A stretch of 64,000 nucleotides of DNA from Macrolepiota albuminosa (Eukaryota; Basidiomycota; Agaricomycetes; Agaricales; Agaricaceae), in NCBI GenBank assembly GCA_027475525.1, contig JAMWFC010000090.1:1674001-1738000 (forward strand), given 5' to 3'. Every line of letters begins with the position of its first letter. Position 1 is the first letter of the stretch. Made by a program: the position numbers and the translations under genes. Positions 10,195 through 20,584 of the stretch are shown one piece after another. A model generated the notes under the pieces. It saw only the letters and a program-made list of their open reading frames with translations, ran no database searches and was not told where the DNA came from.

Positions 10195-13100
10195 TCCTAA
10201 GCTTGGCAGTATCAATATCTAGCGCTTCAAGCGGCAAGTCGATTCGTTCCCTGGCGAGATACGGTAGTAGACAAAAAGCGGCAACAGGTCGATGCAGTAC
10301 TGAACCATCTAGTTCACAGAGCACGTAAGCGCCTCCACGGTTACGAGAGATAACTACCAAAGGTCCTAGATAGCGAGGGCGCATTTTCTTGTTGTATGAG
10401 GTTTCAATTTTGGAGTTGCGCATAAGTACTAGCGCTCCTCTCGGGAAGTTGTAATCTTTGATGGTAGCGCTATGCTCGGTTTCAAATCGTAGGGCTGCTT
10501 GGCGACGGGCGCTAAAAACTACCTCATGGAGTCGGTCTAAATCTTCTTTCCTTCGCTGGAGGTCAATGGCTCGTCTGGCGATCAGATCGGTAGTCGCTAA
10601 AATACTGTTGGGTGCTGGTTGAAGGTAAGTCGCTTCTATAATGTTGGCAGGGAGTAACGGATGGGTGCCAGTAGCCGCGTAATAGGGAGAACAACCCATG
10701 CGCTTACAAATAGTAACTCTTTCCGACCAAAACACTGAATAGGTCGCTTCACTTCAACGAGACTCGTCGCCATCGACCGCCTTGAAGAGCGCTTGCCGAA
10801 CGTCAAAGTGTGGTCTCTCTACCAGGCCATTGGCACACTTGTTGTAGCCAGATACTCGAATGTGGTGAATGTTGTATTTCTTGGCGAGATACGTAAGCGC
10901 TTTGATAATTGGCGCACCATTATCCGTGACGATTTCTCTTAGCGCTCCCCAACGGCAGATGACGTCTTCAAATAGCCACTTGGCGACCGTGTCGGTATTT
11001 TCTCTTTGAAGCATGCGAAACTCAGGCCAGTGGATTAGCGAGCAACAACCTTGAATGATGTACTTGTAGCGACCAGACTTGGGCATATGCATGGTGTTTC
11101 AGGCCAGTGGATTAGCGAGCAACAACCTTGAATGATGTACTTGTAGCGACCAGACTTGGGCATATGCATGGTGTTGACGTAGATTTTGCTGAAAAGGGGA
11201 GCTGGCGTTGCAACGGTTGGCGGTATGAGTACTTGGCGCGTCTGTTGAATTTGGCAAAGGTGGCAAGTCCTAATGTACCAGGCGATGTCGGCACTAGCGT
11301 GTGGCCACCAGAATCGTTCTAACAGAGAAGCTCGGGTAGCGTACAGACCTCTATGTCCTAGCTCGTCATGCATGGCGCGCAAGACTCGTAAGCGACTTTC
11401 TGGCTTGATGATCAGCTTGTGAGCGCCATCTTGATGTCGTCGCCAAAGTCGGTTGTCGGTAAAGAAGAAACGGGTAGCATAGCGGATAAATTTCACGTAT
11501 TGTTCGTCGGTAAGGTCTGGGGCTCGCTTAAGGTCTTGTATCCATTGTTCAACTACTAGCAAGCGACTGTCTTCCGCCTTGGCCTTGGCGGATCGGGGAA
11601 CAGCATCGTAGGTCAGGTTTCTGCTGTCTTCTCTTAGCGGATGGGGTTCTTGTACGACTTTGACTGGTGGTGCGTTTTGACCGAAAATGCTTGCCGTGTA
11701 GAATGTGAGAGGTGCACTAAAGGTCTCTGGGTGGTAAGGGACAATGGGATGTAAAAGGATACTGGCAGGCTGTTGCCGTCGTAGTAGGGGTATTGGCTGT
11801 TGTATAAGGTGCACGAAACCATGTAAGCGGTCGATCCAGTCCTCGAAATCACTATCAGCCTGTGGATTCGCTGCCGGGTTGCCAGGCTGCCGTGGTCGCC
11901 TAGAGAGTCCATCTGGTCCGTGGAAAGAGCTCTTGACGTGTACCAACTCAAAGTGAAACATGAGGATAGCGACTACCCATCGGTTCATGCTAGCGGAAGG
12001 CTGGATGTCGGGATTCTGCAGCATGCCTTTGATGTACCTAGCGTCGACTTCAACAATAAGGTTCCGTACGCCAATCAAATACATCTTTAGCGACCGGAAG
12101 GCTTTGAAGAGTCCATAGAGCTCTAGCTTAGGCTGACTGTAGCGAGACTCTCTGTCGTTTAGCGTGATAGACCCAAAGCGGTTGTAGCGTTGCTGTTTCC
12201 GATTGTTGCTAAGGCACTGGCACAAGAAGTAGCCAACGGCTATGTACAAGGTATCCACCGCCAAGATAACTGGGTCGGCAGAGGTATAATTGATGGGGAC
12301 TAGGGGCTTGGCGTCTTGTAGGGCTTTTACTAAGTCTCGTTGTGCGGTAACCTGGTCTGGCCCAAATTCGAAGGGCTCGTTGGCGCGGGTGAGTTGGTTA
12401 AGAGCGTGTGCGCGATGGGCAAAGTTTTTGACGAATATCCTGAGAACGCCAACGGTGCCAAGAAAGGCGCGAACTTCAGATAAGTCACGGCAAGGACCCC
12501 ATCGCTCCAAGAGTGCTAAGCGAGACTCGTCGGGAACGCAACCGTCGGGAGTGCATATGTGACCAAGTATTTTGAACCTTGGCGCGCAAAGGAGGAGTTT
12601 GTGACCGCTAAACGTACCACCGCTATACTTCATACGTTGGAGAACTCGATTGAGCAGCTGGAAGAACTCCCATAGCGCTAAGCAAATGTTGGAGTTGTCG
12701 GGATGGGTCGCCGGTAAGCCGTTTACGAGTCGCCAGTCTTTGGGGCCTTTGACGCCAACGTCATCAATGAAGCTTAGGACGTTATGCGGTATCTCGGGTT
12801 GGAGGATGAAGGTGATGTCGTCATGGAATATAGGGACTGAGTTTGTCCAGCCCATCGGCAAGGTAACTAAGCGTAACGCGCCAAACGGAGTTTGAAAAGT
12901 AGTGAGGTCACGGGAAGAGGGGTGTATCAGGCGTTCGTCGTAGCCAACGTAGAGATCAAGGGTGGCGCCACAAATGCGCCCGGCAAAGGACTCGGCAACG
13001 TGATCAGGGAAAGGCGGTACGCCAGAGTGTCGTATGGTAACTCTATTCAGCGGCTCAAGACTGTGAACTATGCGTAGATTGCCGTTCTTTTTGAGGACAC

Positions 13101-13950
13101 AGAACCAACGGGAGCGGTAAGAACTGTTTGAGGGCTCGTAGACGCCAGCCTGTATCTTGGTCCTAATAATCTGGCAGACCTCGGCTTCGATCCCAGGCGG
13201 TAACGGTCGGTTGTGCTCAGTCCACGGCACGTGAGGGATGGTCGGGATTACGACAGGCGGGAAGAAATCTGTGCGAAGGCTGCCGCGTTCTGAGTCCTCC
13301 CAAGCAAAGGCTTTGTCTTGCTTAGCGACAAGATCGGTAAGGACGTTCAACTCATCTTTGGTCAAAAATCCTGTGTCGTGCTCCTTGGCGAACTGCTGCT
13401 GGCATTCCGCGGTAAAACGTCCTGTGGGCTGAAAGGGTGGCGGATTCGGTGATAAGGTTGGCATGTCGGTAAGAGGGTCGCCAATGATCTGGCGCTCGAT
13501 TCTAAACGTCTCAGGAGAGTGCGTAGCAACGGGTTTTGTTTTAAGCGCAACTGGCTTATATTTCTTTTTAACTTGTACCCCTTTCCTTTTGGGAGCATTA
13601 GCTTGGTTATACACAGATGTGGAAAGGGGAACTGTAGTCTGAGGGGCAGCAAGTCCTAGAACGGCAGGAGACGAGGCTCCGGGAAGGGTAGTGAGATACG
13701 TATCGGTAGACGCAATATTTTGAAAGGATTCGGAAGCGGTAAAGTACAAGTAGGCAAGAGAGGAGTCGGTAATGTTTTGATTTTTCTGGGAAAGCTCTGC
13801 GTCGGTAGTGGGTAAAGTAGTTAAAACGTCTTCGTCAAGAAAAGCAGTAGACATAACAGTTACAAGACCAGTTGAATGGTCATATTCCAGCGTTAGCGCT
13901 ACATCTCCGTGATCGTCGCCAATCACCTCCTCGATGGTCTGTGAAAACAC
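10148..13950 (-). pseudogene. pol: gypsy-1 pol: reverse transcriptase, RNase H, integrase
   Basis: The main frame (13950 to about 11035) has an RT domain with SFIDDVGVKG as the catalytic box (x-I-D-D, both Asp kept), an RNase H region starting near ILAVDTLY, and the integrase HHCC zinc site (H...GHRGLYATR...C-x2-C in ROWYxRTCHLCQ-like context, seen as TCHLCQ). The integrase core continues in a second frame (11092-10754: IVTDNGAP, then GLVERPHFDVRQALF) and the C-terminal domain in a third open stretch (10735-10148). Two breaks separate them. A 77-bp duplication at 11023-11176 repeats HMPKSGRYKYIIQGCCSLIH in a shifted frame and looks artefactual. A TGA at 10754-10756 stands where related elements have Trp. 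No chromodomain is evident after the integrase, so I do not call this a chromovirus. Confidence 0.85.
11023..11176. repeat. 77-bp tandem duplication in gypsy-1 integrase
   Basis: Bases 11023-11099 recur at 11100-11176. It accounts for the frame change between the RT-integrase frame and the following integrase frame. Confidence 0.88.
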
Positions 13951-14492
13951 TGGTGGGGAGGCTCATTGGCGTGCTGGTCGGTAAACTCCGGGGGTTTAGC
14001 GCGGGCGCCTTTTCGTTGTCCCCTAGGGAACGTTGGCACCGTTCGTCGGATTCCGGAATTGGGGTCGCTAATTGTGAGGGTCGTTTCCTTGTCGGTAACT
14101 GTCTTGACGACTGATCGCGCCAAGACGTCGAAGGGTCTGCCAAGTAATAGGTCGTATGCCGGTGATCATAAAATGTGTATCTGGAGATAAAAAGTGATGT
14201 TGCCAAGGGTGCACGGCACATTCTTGGTGAGGCCTAGGGATCTGTCCACCGTACCGTTAGCGCTCTGCATGTTTAATATAACCATAGGGTCGTAAATGAG
14301 ACCCAAATCATTAGCGACTTCAGCTGCCATAGAAATGATTTGAGACCTGCTATCCACGATGGCCTCTACTTCGTGCTTGTTGTCTACGGTTAGCGCTACC
14401 GAGCGGATAGCGTGCGATTCTTGAGCGACGGTAAGAATTGCTGGGTCCTCTCCATGGTCCACTGACCTAAGGTAGGTCTCCACTGGGTCCAC
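13923..14492 (-). pseudogene. gypsy-1 aspartic protease region, active site altered
   Basis: The frame 14492-14166 reads VEAIVDSRSQIISMAAEVANDLGL. The family has DSG or DTG at this site; here the Gly codon is AGG (Arg, 14346-14348), a single G-to-A change from GGG. The frame stops at a TGA (14166-14168) and continues in frame with SPAYDLLLGRPFDVLARS, whose LLGRPF is the expected downstream protease motif. The link to pol near 13965 needs a one-base shift in a C-run, either a programmed frameshift or decay. The copy is almost certainly inactive. Confidence 0.75.
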
Positions 14493-16312
14493 AGAGGTGG
14501 CGTTAGCGATGGGGTCGGCAGGAGAGTCTTCAGTGTCACTGACCTAAGGTAGGTCTCCACTGGGTCCACAGAGGTGGCGTTAGCGATGGGGTCGGCAGGA
14601 GAGTCTTCAGTGTCCAGAGAGTCAGCGGTAACGGAAAAACCAGGTAGCGTGTCGTCGAGTTCATCAACCTCGGCAACAGCTGTCGCCAAGGGACGTCGAG
14701 GAGTGACTGCCGTCTTGACTTGGTTGCGGACGTCAGGAGCAATACTACAAAGTTCTTCTACTGACAAGGTGACGGCGGTTTTCATAATGCGGTTGAAGAC
14801 GTGGTTGGATTTCTCTATGTTGAAAATTGGCGCAGTTGGTCGGTAACCACCCTCAGGACGTTTCTCGGGAGCGGCAAAGTTTCGTTGTGCGGGAGCATGA
14901 TAATGGTCGGGAATCCCTGAGTAGGGATGGAGAGGCGGCAAGGGCGGTTCAGGAGCGGTAGCGGACGACGATGGTTCTGAGGTAGTAGCAGGGGTAGTGG
15001 CAGGCGGTTCGGCAGGAGCAGGAGTCGGTAACTTGCTAGCGGGAGGCATTGGCTTGTATCCTTTAAGAGGTTGTTTAGGCTGCTTAACTTCAACCCCATC
15101 AAAGACCTGATTCTTAAGCGAATCCAACTCCTGTTGGAGCTTGGCGATACGTTCTTCCCACGAGAAAGTAGGATGGTCGCCAACGCTGTCAAAGTGTAAG
15201 ACCTCGTGAACCATCTGCTGTTGGGTCGCCTGTTCAGGGTCAGGGTTGGCGTTGCCAGAAAGCGTGCCGGTAACGATCTGTCCTGGGTTGCGCCTATGCC
15301 ACTCATCAACTCGCTCCTGGAAGGACTTCTTGTCTGGGTAGTTGGGAATGATGGCGCCAGTGGTGAGGACTATCTTGCCGTCGATAGCCCGTCAAATCCT
15401 TCCTTGCCGAATGTAGTTTTCTAGGGTAACGCAGCGTCCTCTAGTCATGGTATGGCCAATTTCCCCACAGAAGTGGCAAGGACCAGGTGCGGGTACGTTA
15501 GCGGGTCGGTTAGCAGTCAGATTGGTGGTAATCATAGTTTCGATACGTGTCATAGCGGAAGCGACAGCGGCGGTAATAGCAGCATTGAGCTCTTCTTTCT
15601 TAACGAAGTCGGCAACAGGAGGCGGGATGGGAATGATACCGTTAGTTCGCTCAGGTGGTGGGCTCGTCCTAGCGCGCTGCAGCCCAACGCCAGTGTCCGT
15701 TCCCTTGAGAACCCATTTACCGGCTTCAAAGACGTCGGCAACGTTATAGGGCTTGTCAGGGTGATGAGCCTGATGAACTATCTCTAGACGACGAGCAATA
15801 CGAGTCCACAGTGACGTCGGGATGCCTTGCTGGAATAAGCAACGTTCCTCGTTAATATAGAGCTTGCCGTTCTGCAGAAGCCACCTAGCGATTTTCTGGA
15901 ACTCGCGGTAATAAGTAGAGAACGCGCCAAGCGAAGATGTGCCGTTGTCGAAAGATTCCTGTACTAATTTCTGCAACTCATTTACCGTGTATCGGGTAGC
16001 CTCCTCTGCGCCAGGGTACAGCTGGATTACTGCCGTCTTCCAGTCCTCATACGAAGCGCCTTGGGCTGGAATAGGTGGGGCGGCAGGGACAAAGGCGGCA
16101 AACTCGGTCAAACCTGTCCACGTCTCTGCCGTGTCATATGATACGTATCTTGCCACGTACTCCTTCATCTGCGTATGGTCGGTAATGTTACAATCCCTAA
16201 ACAAATACTCCAATTCCTTGAAATACTGGGAGAGCTCCCGTGGCTTGGACTCGTCCCATTTTGGTGCCGAGAAGTGATTGCGTGGCGGCATGCGCTGAAC
16301 TTGTTGTTCCAT
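14396..16312 (-). pseudogene. gag: gypsy-1 gag with CCHC zinc knuckle
   Basis: The frame 16312-15392 starts MEQQVQRMPPRNHFSAPKW. It has a capsid-type helical region (YFKELEYLFRDC, then WKTAVIQLYPGAEEATRYTV and FSTYYREFQKIARWLLQ), and ends in a CCHC-like knuckle CHFCGEIGHTMTRGRC. A TGA at 15392-15394 interrupts; the next codons continue in the same sense with DGKIVLTTGA and a coiled-coil-like stretch (ERIAKLQQELDSLKNQ), then a Pro/Ala-rich linker. A 77-bp duplication at 14461-14614 repeats SVDPVETYLRS in a shifted frame and separates gag from protease. Gag would coat the element RNA in cytoplasmic particles. Confidence 0.85.
14461..14614. repeat. 77-bp tandem duplication at the gag/protease junction
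   Basis: Bases 14461-14537 recur at 14538-14614. It shifts the frame between gag and the protease and is likely an unmerged overlap. Confidence 0.85.
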
Positions 16313-16692
16313 GGCGACAGGGTTGGCGAGTTCGGTTAGCAGTAGTGGGGAAGGAGATCTAGAGATTGGCGACGGAGTAAGAGAAATGAGTTGAGAAAGA
16401 GGCGTTAGCGGAGTAATGGGGGTGACTGGTTGCGGTACGGTAAATGGCGACGCTAAGGGGTCGTTGGCGCTATAATTGAGGGAATGCGGGAAGAGATCAG
16501 GAAATGCGTCTACAGTGGCGTTCTGTAGTTCCTGTGCAAGAGAGAGACCCGGTAAGGCACCAGGTGGTTGTGGAGTTGATGGGTGGGAAGGAGCTATGCC
16601 TTCTGCTGACTGGTCTAGCAGGCGGCGCCTACGCTGGAGACGGGTTTCTGGCGGAATTCTGCCCTAAAGATCCCTCGCGGTGGGCTCCAATT

Positions 16693-17634
16693 TGATGACG
16701 CCCAAAGTTTGGTCAGTAACAAATGTAACAATTGTGTTACCGTACCAAGAGTGTGCGTTGGGCGCGCTAAAAGTGATGTGAGGAGTCCCGGGCAGGTCCC
16801 AGAGAATGCGTCTGTGGAAAAAGGGTAAAAGTCAGTAACGAGGTTGGCAAGTGTCAAGCGCTAAGGTAAAGCACCTATGAAAGAGCGGTAAGCGAACACG
16901 GCAAAGTGAGCGGCAAGAGCACGGTAAGCTTAGCGAGGTCTAAGCGTCAATGATGCCTGCCGTAGTTGCAAGGCACGAGTATGTCGAGTGTTGGTGAGCG
17001 TCTGCAACTGCCGATGAGTTTGACGTTGCCGACCATAGCGTAAATGAGCTCTAGAGCGTAAGGGAGACTGAAGAAAGGGGAGTAGTGAACTCTGGTCTAT
17101 TGTTCTCTTTTCGTATGTACAAGTCGGTAAGTACTTTATATACTACAAGGAGTTCACCGTCGCTAGTGACCAACCATCGCCAAAGTGCGGTAAACTAGAA
17201 AATTTCATAGGGGTAGCTCCAACGGTTTCAGATTCCTACCGTCTTTTCAAGACCCTTGGCGCCACCAGGCGGCAGATCGCGGTGCTAAACCATCAATCCA
17301 TCACCCTTCTGTCTGTCAGAACACCTAAGCGACGTTAGGCGCCAAATCAAGACGCTAAGCGGTGTCAGACGCCAAGGTCAAACGCCAAGCTGTCCGTCAG
17401 TTTTTGATAGATCATCAGACTTCTCGCTAAGTGCTGTCGTCAGTGACTGATGCCATCTGTCAGTTGTCATTCTGTCTGCCGTCAGCGCTATCATTGATCG
17501 GATCTGCTTCTTGCCATGCGTGGCCATCAAATATCGCCCAAATTGGATAATTAGCGCGCACTAAGGTATTTTGAGTTGGTGCCACGTTGCTGTCGCCTGC
17601 CGTTGATGCGCTGATCCTGTATGGGGTCCTATTA
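16693..17634 (-). repeat. gypsy-1 LTR (5' LTR in coding orientation)
   Basis: 942 bp, TG...TA. It is followed by CCGG, the second copy of the 4-bp target duplication, and then by gene A in the frame left at 6214. Confidence 0.92.
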
Positions 17635-20044
17635 CCGGTCATGTGCGTACTAATGTTATGTTCTTGACCTTTGGTTGACTGCATACTGTTCATTTAGACG
17701 TGCCTTGGAGAAGCTTTTGGCCAGTACAGATGATGTAATGTCCACTCCAACTGGGCGAACTATGTTAGTCGGATTACACTATTTGTAATATAATCCACCT
17801 GAAAATGTTGTTTCTCATATATCTTCAGGCACAGTCGCACCCTTTCAGATAACCCTCAGGTTGCAGGGGTCACGAAATCGACCACACGTATCCTTTCCAA
17901 CATAAAGGCTGATGATAACTCGGTGCCTGAAAATTCCCCAGATAACAGAAATAGCATCATATTGCTTGCAGAAAGCAACGATTTGCTGGAAGTGTCAGTA
18001 TTTTATATTTAAATTTATTGTAAATACTGCTCATGCAGTGTATTTTTTATTTTTATTCTTATTTGTGGTATCGGTACATCTTGCGTTTGTAAACTGCCTG
18101 CCCATTTGTTGGGCAACAAAATTCTACGCCATTAGTGACTCTATTGTCAATAAAGATGCCTTCAACGACGGGGTCAATGGGAGTGGCTTTGAGTCATTGG
18201 AATTACCCGATGATGAAGCTGATGTGGCAGACTTAGTTTTCTCAGACAGTGCACCGATTGCATGTGACAATTCTGATGACGAATCATTAGGGTTTGCTGC
18301 CTCCGCCGATGAGCAAGAGAGTGCTGGTGATAACGAAGATTGTCGTGTTATGAAAGACGCCAGTACGTCTGTGCATGGCGTCGCTACTAAACGCGACAAT
18401 CCTGTCAATGTTGGTGCTGGTGAACACTATGATATTGAAGAGTAGCGTCTTATTATTTGCTTGATTGATTTCTGCATTCTGATTTTTTTATTAGATTCGA
18501 CGGTGCTACTGATCCGACTGTTATGGTTACTAATCCTCCGGTTATGCAGCCGGATGTACAGGATCCTATGTTCGCCGCTACATATAATACCCTCCCATCT
18601 CTTCCGTATGTCTGTTTATAGCATCCGCGTTGCAATAAGTACCGTTCTGTTACCATTTATTGACGTATTTTTCGCACAGTCGCGTGTTCAATATCATACC
18701 GTATGGATATGATAAACAAATCAGTGATGGATCAGTGTGATTTGCACGTATATCAGCTGTGACATCGAAGATGTCTGGAGAAAATGCAGAGTATGTGATT
18801 ATATTGTCTTGTTCATGTGCATTATTGTTACACACGTTTATAGGTCTTTGGTTCGAGGCCTCTTGTGGGTCGAACATGGCTTATACGTGCATTCAGCTCA
18901 CATACATCCTGATAATCTTACTGCCAAATCTCGTCGCCTTGCATTAAATAATGGGGGTAACGCTTTTTGCATCGACGTCATGTTCGGCATCGTGTCTGCT
19001 TCTCATCTCTTCGATTCCAGCGTAGAAGTCGGCAGTTACTTGTCCCCCTATAAACAGAAACGATTGATGATTGTGCCATTCCAGCAAGAATTCCTACATT
19101 CTATGGCCAATGTTGGAAACGTGTTGGGATTACGTTCTGATTCCATGGGCTCTTACTCAAGCTATGGGATGGCCTTTGTAACCAGAGGCAAAGGGAAGAG
19201 TGTGTCCTTCAAAAACTGTAAATTTTCAACTTGCGTGTAGCATATCTTTGTGTTGACTGCACTTTGTAGCGGGTGGCTACTCAGTGCCTGCTCTTTCGAA
19301 GCCTCCTGTACTTACAGACGATTCCATGTTTTCTGTCAAATCTGCTCCTATCGTACCAACTCCAAAGTTCAAGAATTCTGTGGAGGCGGTAATAAATTAT
19401 GAATCGACAGGTGTGTCTTCCATGTCATTATTTGACTACTTATTTATTTCTTTCTTTCCAGTTCCTGTATACGACGGTCGTTCGGAAACTGTGCCTGCCT
19501 TTTGGTTTTCGGCTGCCGACTTCAATGCTATCACTAGTTGGCGCTCATACAATGGTAACACGTCCAATGTTCCCGAGGGGTCCGTTGTTGCCATGGGTTA
19601 CACAGCTGGATGGTTTGAAGATTCCTCTTCAGTGTACGTTCACTATTTGTTACGATATTCTTATTGGTTATTTATTTACTTATTTTTAGGTTCCTTTCTA
19701 CTAACATCAAGTTCGTCATGGTTCTTCACACCCCTGATCTTGTTGTGGTTGGTGGTGCAGGCACCAGGCGCATGGCATCCTTGATGAAACCCGGTGGTCT
19801 TGAAGGGCCTGCATCTGGTGCTCTGGGAGGGTCGAAAGCTATTTCTTCTTCTGGTTCTGTGGGTGGTATACCCTCCGAATGCTGTAGTGCCAGCGCCAAG
19901 ACGTCTCACATCGCTGGATCGACTGCTTCTCCCCGATCTGGTGTTGGTATATTGGCATCGGCCACAACTCGTGGTGCTACCTCTAAGCCAACTTGTTCTG
20001 CTGGGCTACCCAAGGGAAAAGGTAAAAATAAAGAAGTAATCTGA
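17635..20044 (+). pseudogene. Gene A, 3' part (unassigned, resumes after gypsy-1)
   Basis: From the target duplication the frame runs to a donor at 17643, and continues in exons at 17698-17763 and 17829-17997 with short GT...AG introns. Later exons carry an acidic stretch (about 18136-18440), SLVRGLLWVEHGLYVHSAH (about 18845), SYLSPYKQKRLMIVPFQQE (about 19030), VPVYDGRSETVPAFWFSAAD (about 19462), SVVAMGYTAGWFEDSS and NIKFVMVLHTPDLVV, ending in a Gly/Ser-rich tail with GKGKNKEVI at 20044. I have seen similar segments in agaricomycete proteins of unknown function but can name no domain. A TGA at 18738-18740 interrupts one exon. With the LTR insertion the gene cannot be expressed whole unless spliced around 11 kb. 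Confidence 0.55.
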
Positions 20045-20584
20045 TTGCTATCGTGTGGACTGCGTATAGTTCCTTTATTTTTCTGCACCTGTCGGTACAA
20101 GCTTGATTTTGTTGTTTGCCGCATTCTGATACCTTGATTTTTTTGCTTTGCTGGACTACGTCGTACTATTTCTGCATACATCACTGTGTTTGACTACAAA
20201 ATATGGTGTGATGTACCGAATTGATATTGTTTTCAATTTGCCGGCGGACTCATGTAAGAGTGTTATGGACATATAAAACTAAATTGGTATGACCTTCATA
20301 TTCGTTGATATTATAGCGCGTACTTACTGTTTGATGATTTTACTTGCTAAAGGTTGTGTCATCTGGTTTGTATGACTAATCTTTGTTATTTGAATTTGTA
20401 CCTAGTTACTCCGATGTCAAACTAAATATGGGCCGCTATTACATATATATTTTTATTTACTGAAAATTATGATTTTTATTTTATACATATATATATAGGT
20501 GGCGAGTTAACACCTCCAAACCTCCATCTTGTACTCCCTCCTGCCCTCTCCACACACACACGTACTTTCTGATATTTTCGTTAT
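20045..20584. other. Intergenic DNA between gene A and the JmjC-like gene
   Basis: AT-rich, with a TATATATATA run near 20487 about 100 bp before the next start codon that could serve as a TATA-like element. No open frame or repeat seen. Confidence 0.5.

Larger units (their letters stand above)
6215..17634 (-). mobile_element. gypsy-1: Ty3/Gypsy LTR retrotransposon inserted in gene A
   Basis: Full-length element, 11,420 bp, with two 942-bp LTRs (TG...CA and TG...TA) flanked by a 4-bp target duplication CCGG (6211-6214, 17635-17638). Coding order on the minus strand is gag, protease, RT, RNase H, integrase. A primer-binding site, TGGAGCCCACCGCGAGGGA, begins about 3 nt inside the coding-side 5' LTR (just below 16692), and a polypurine tract TTGGGGGGAGA touches the other LTR at about 7157. 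An antisense gene (7326-9643) fills the space between pol and the 3' LTR. Stops at 10754, 14166 and 15392 and three internal 77-bp duplications mean that this assembled copy cannot encode intact proteins. Confidence 0.92.
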
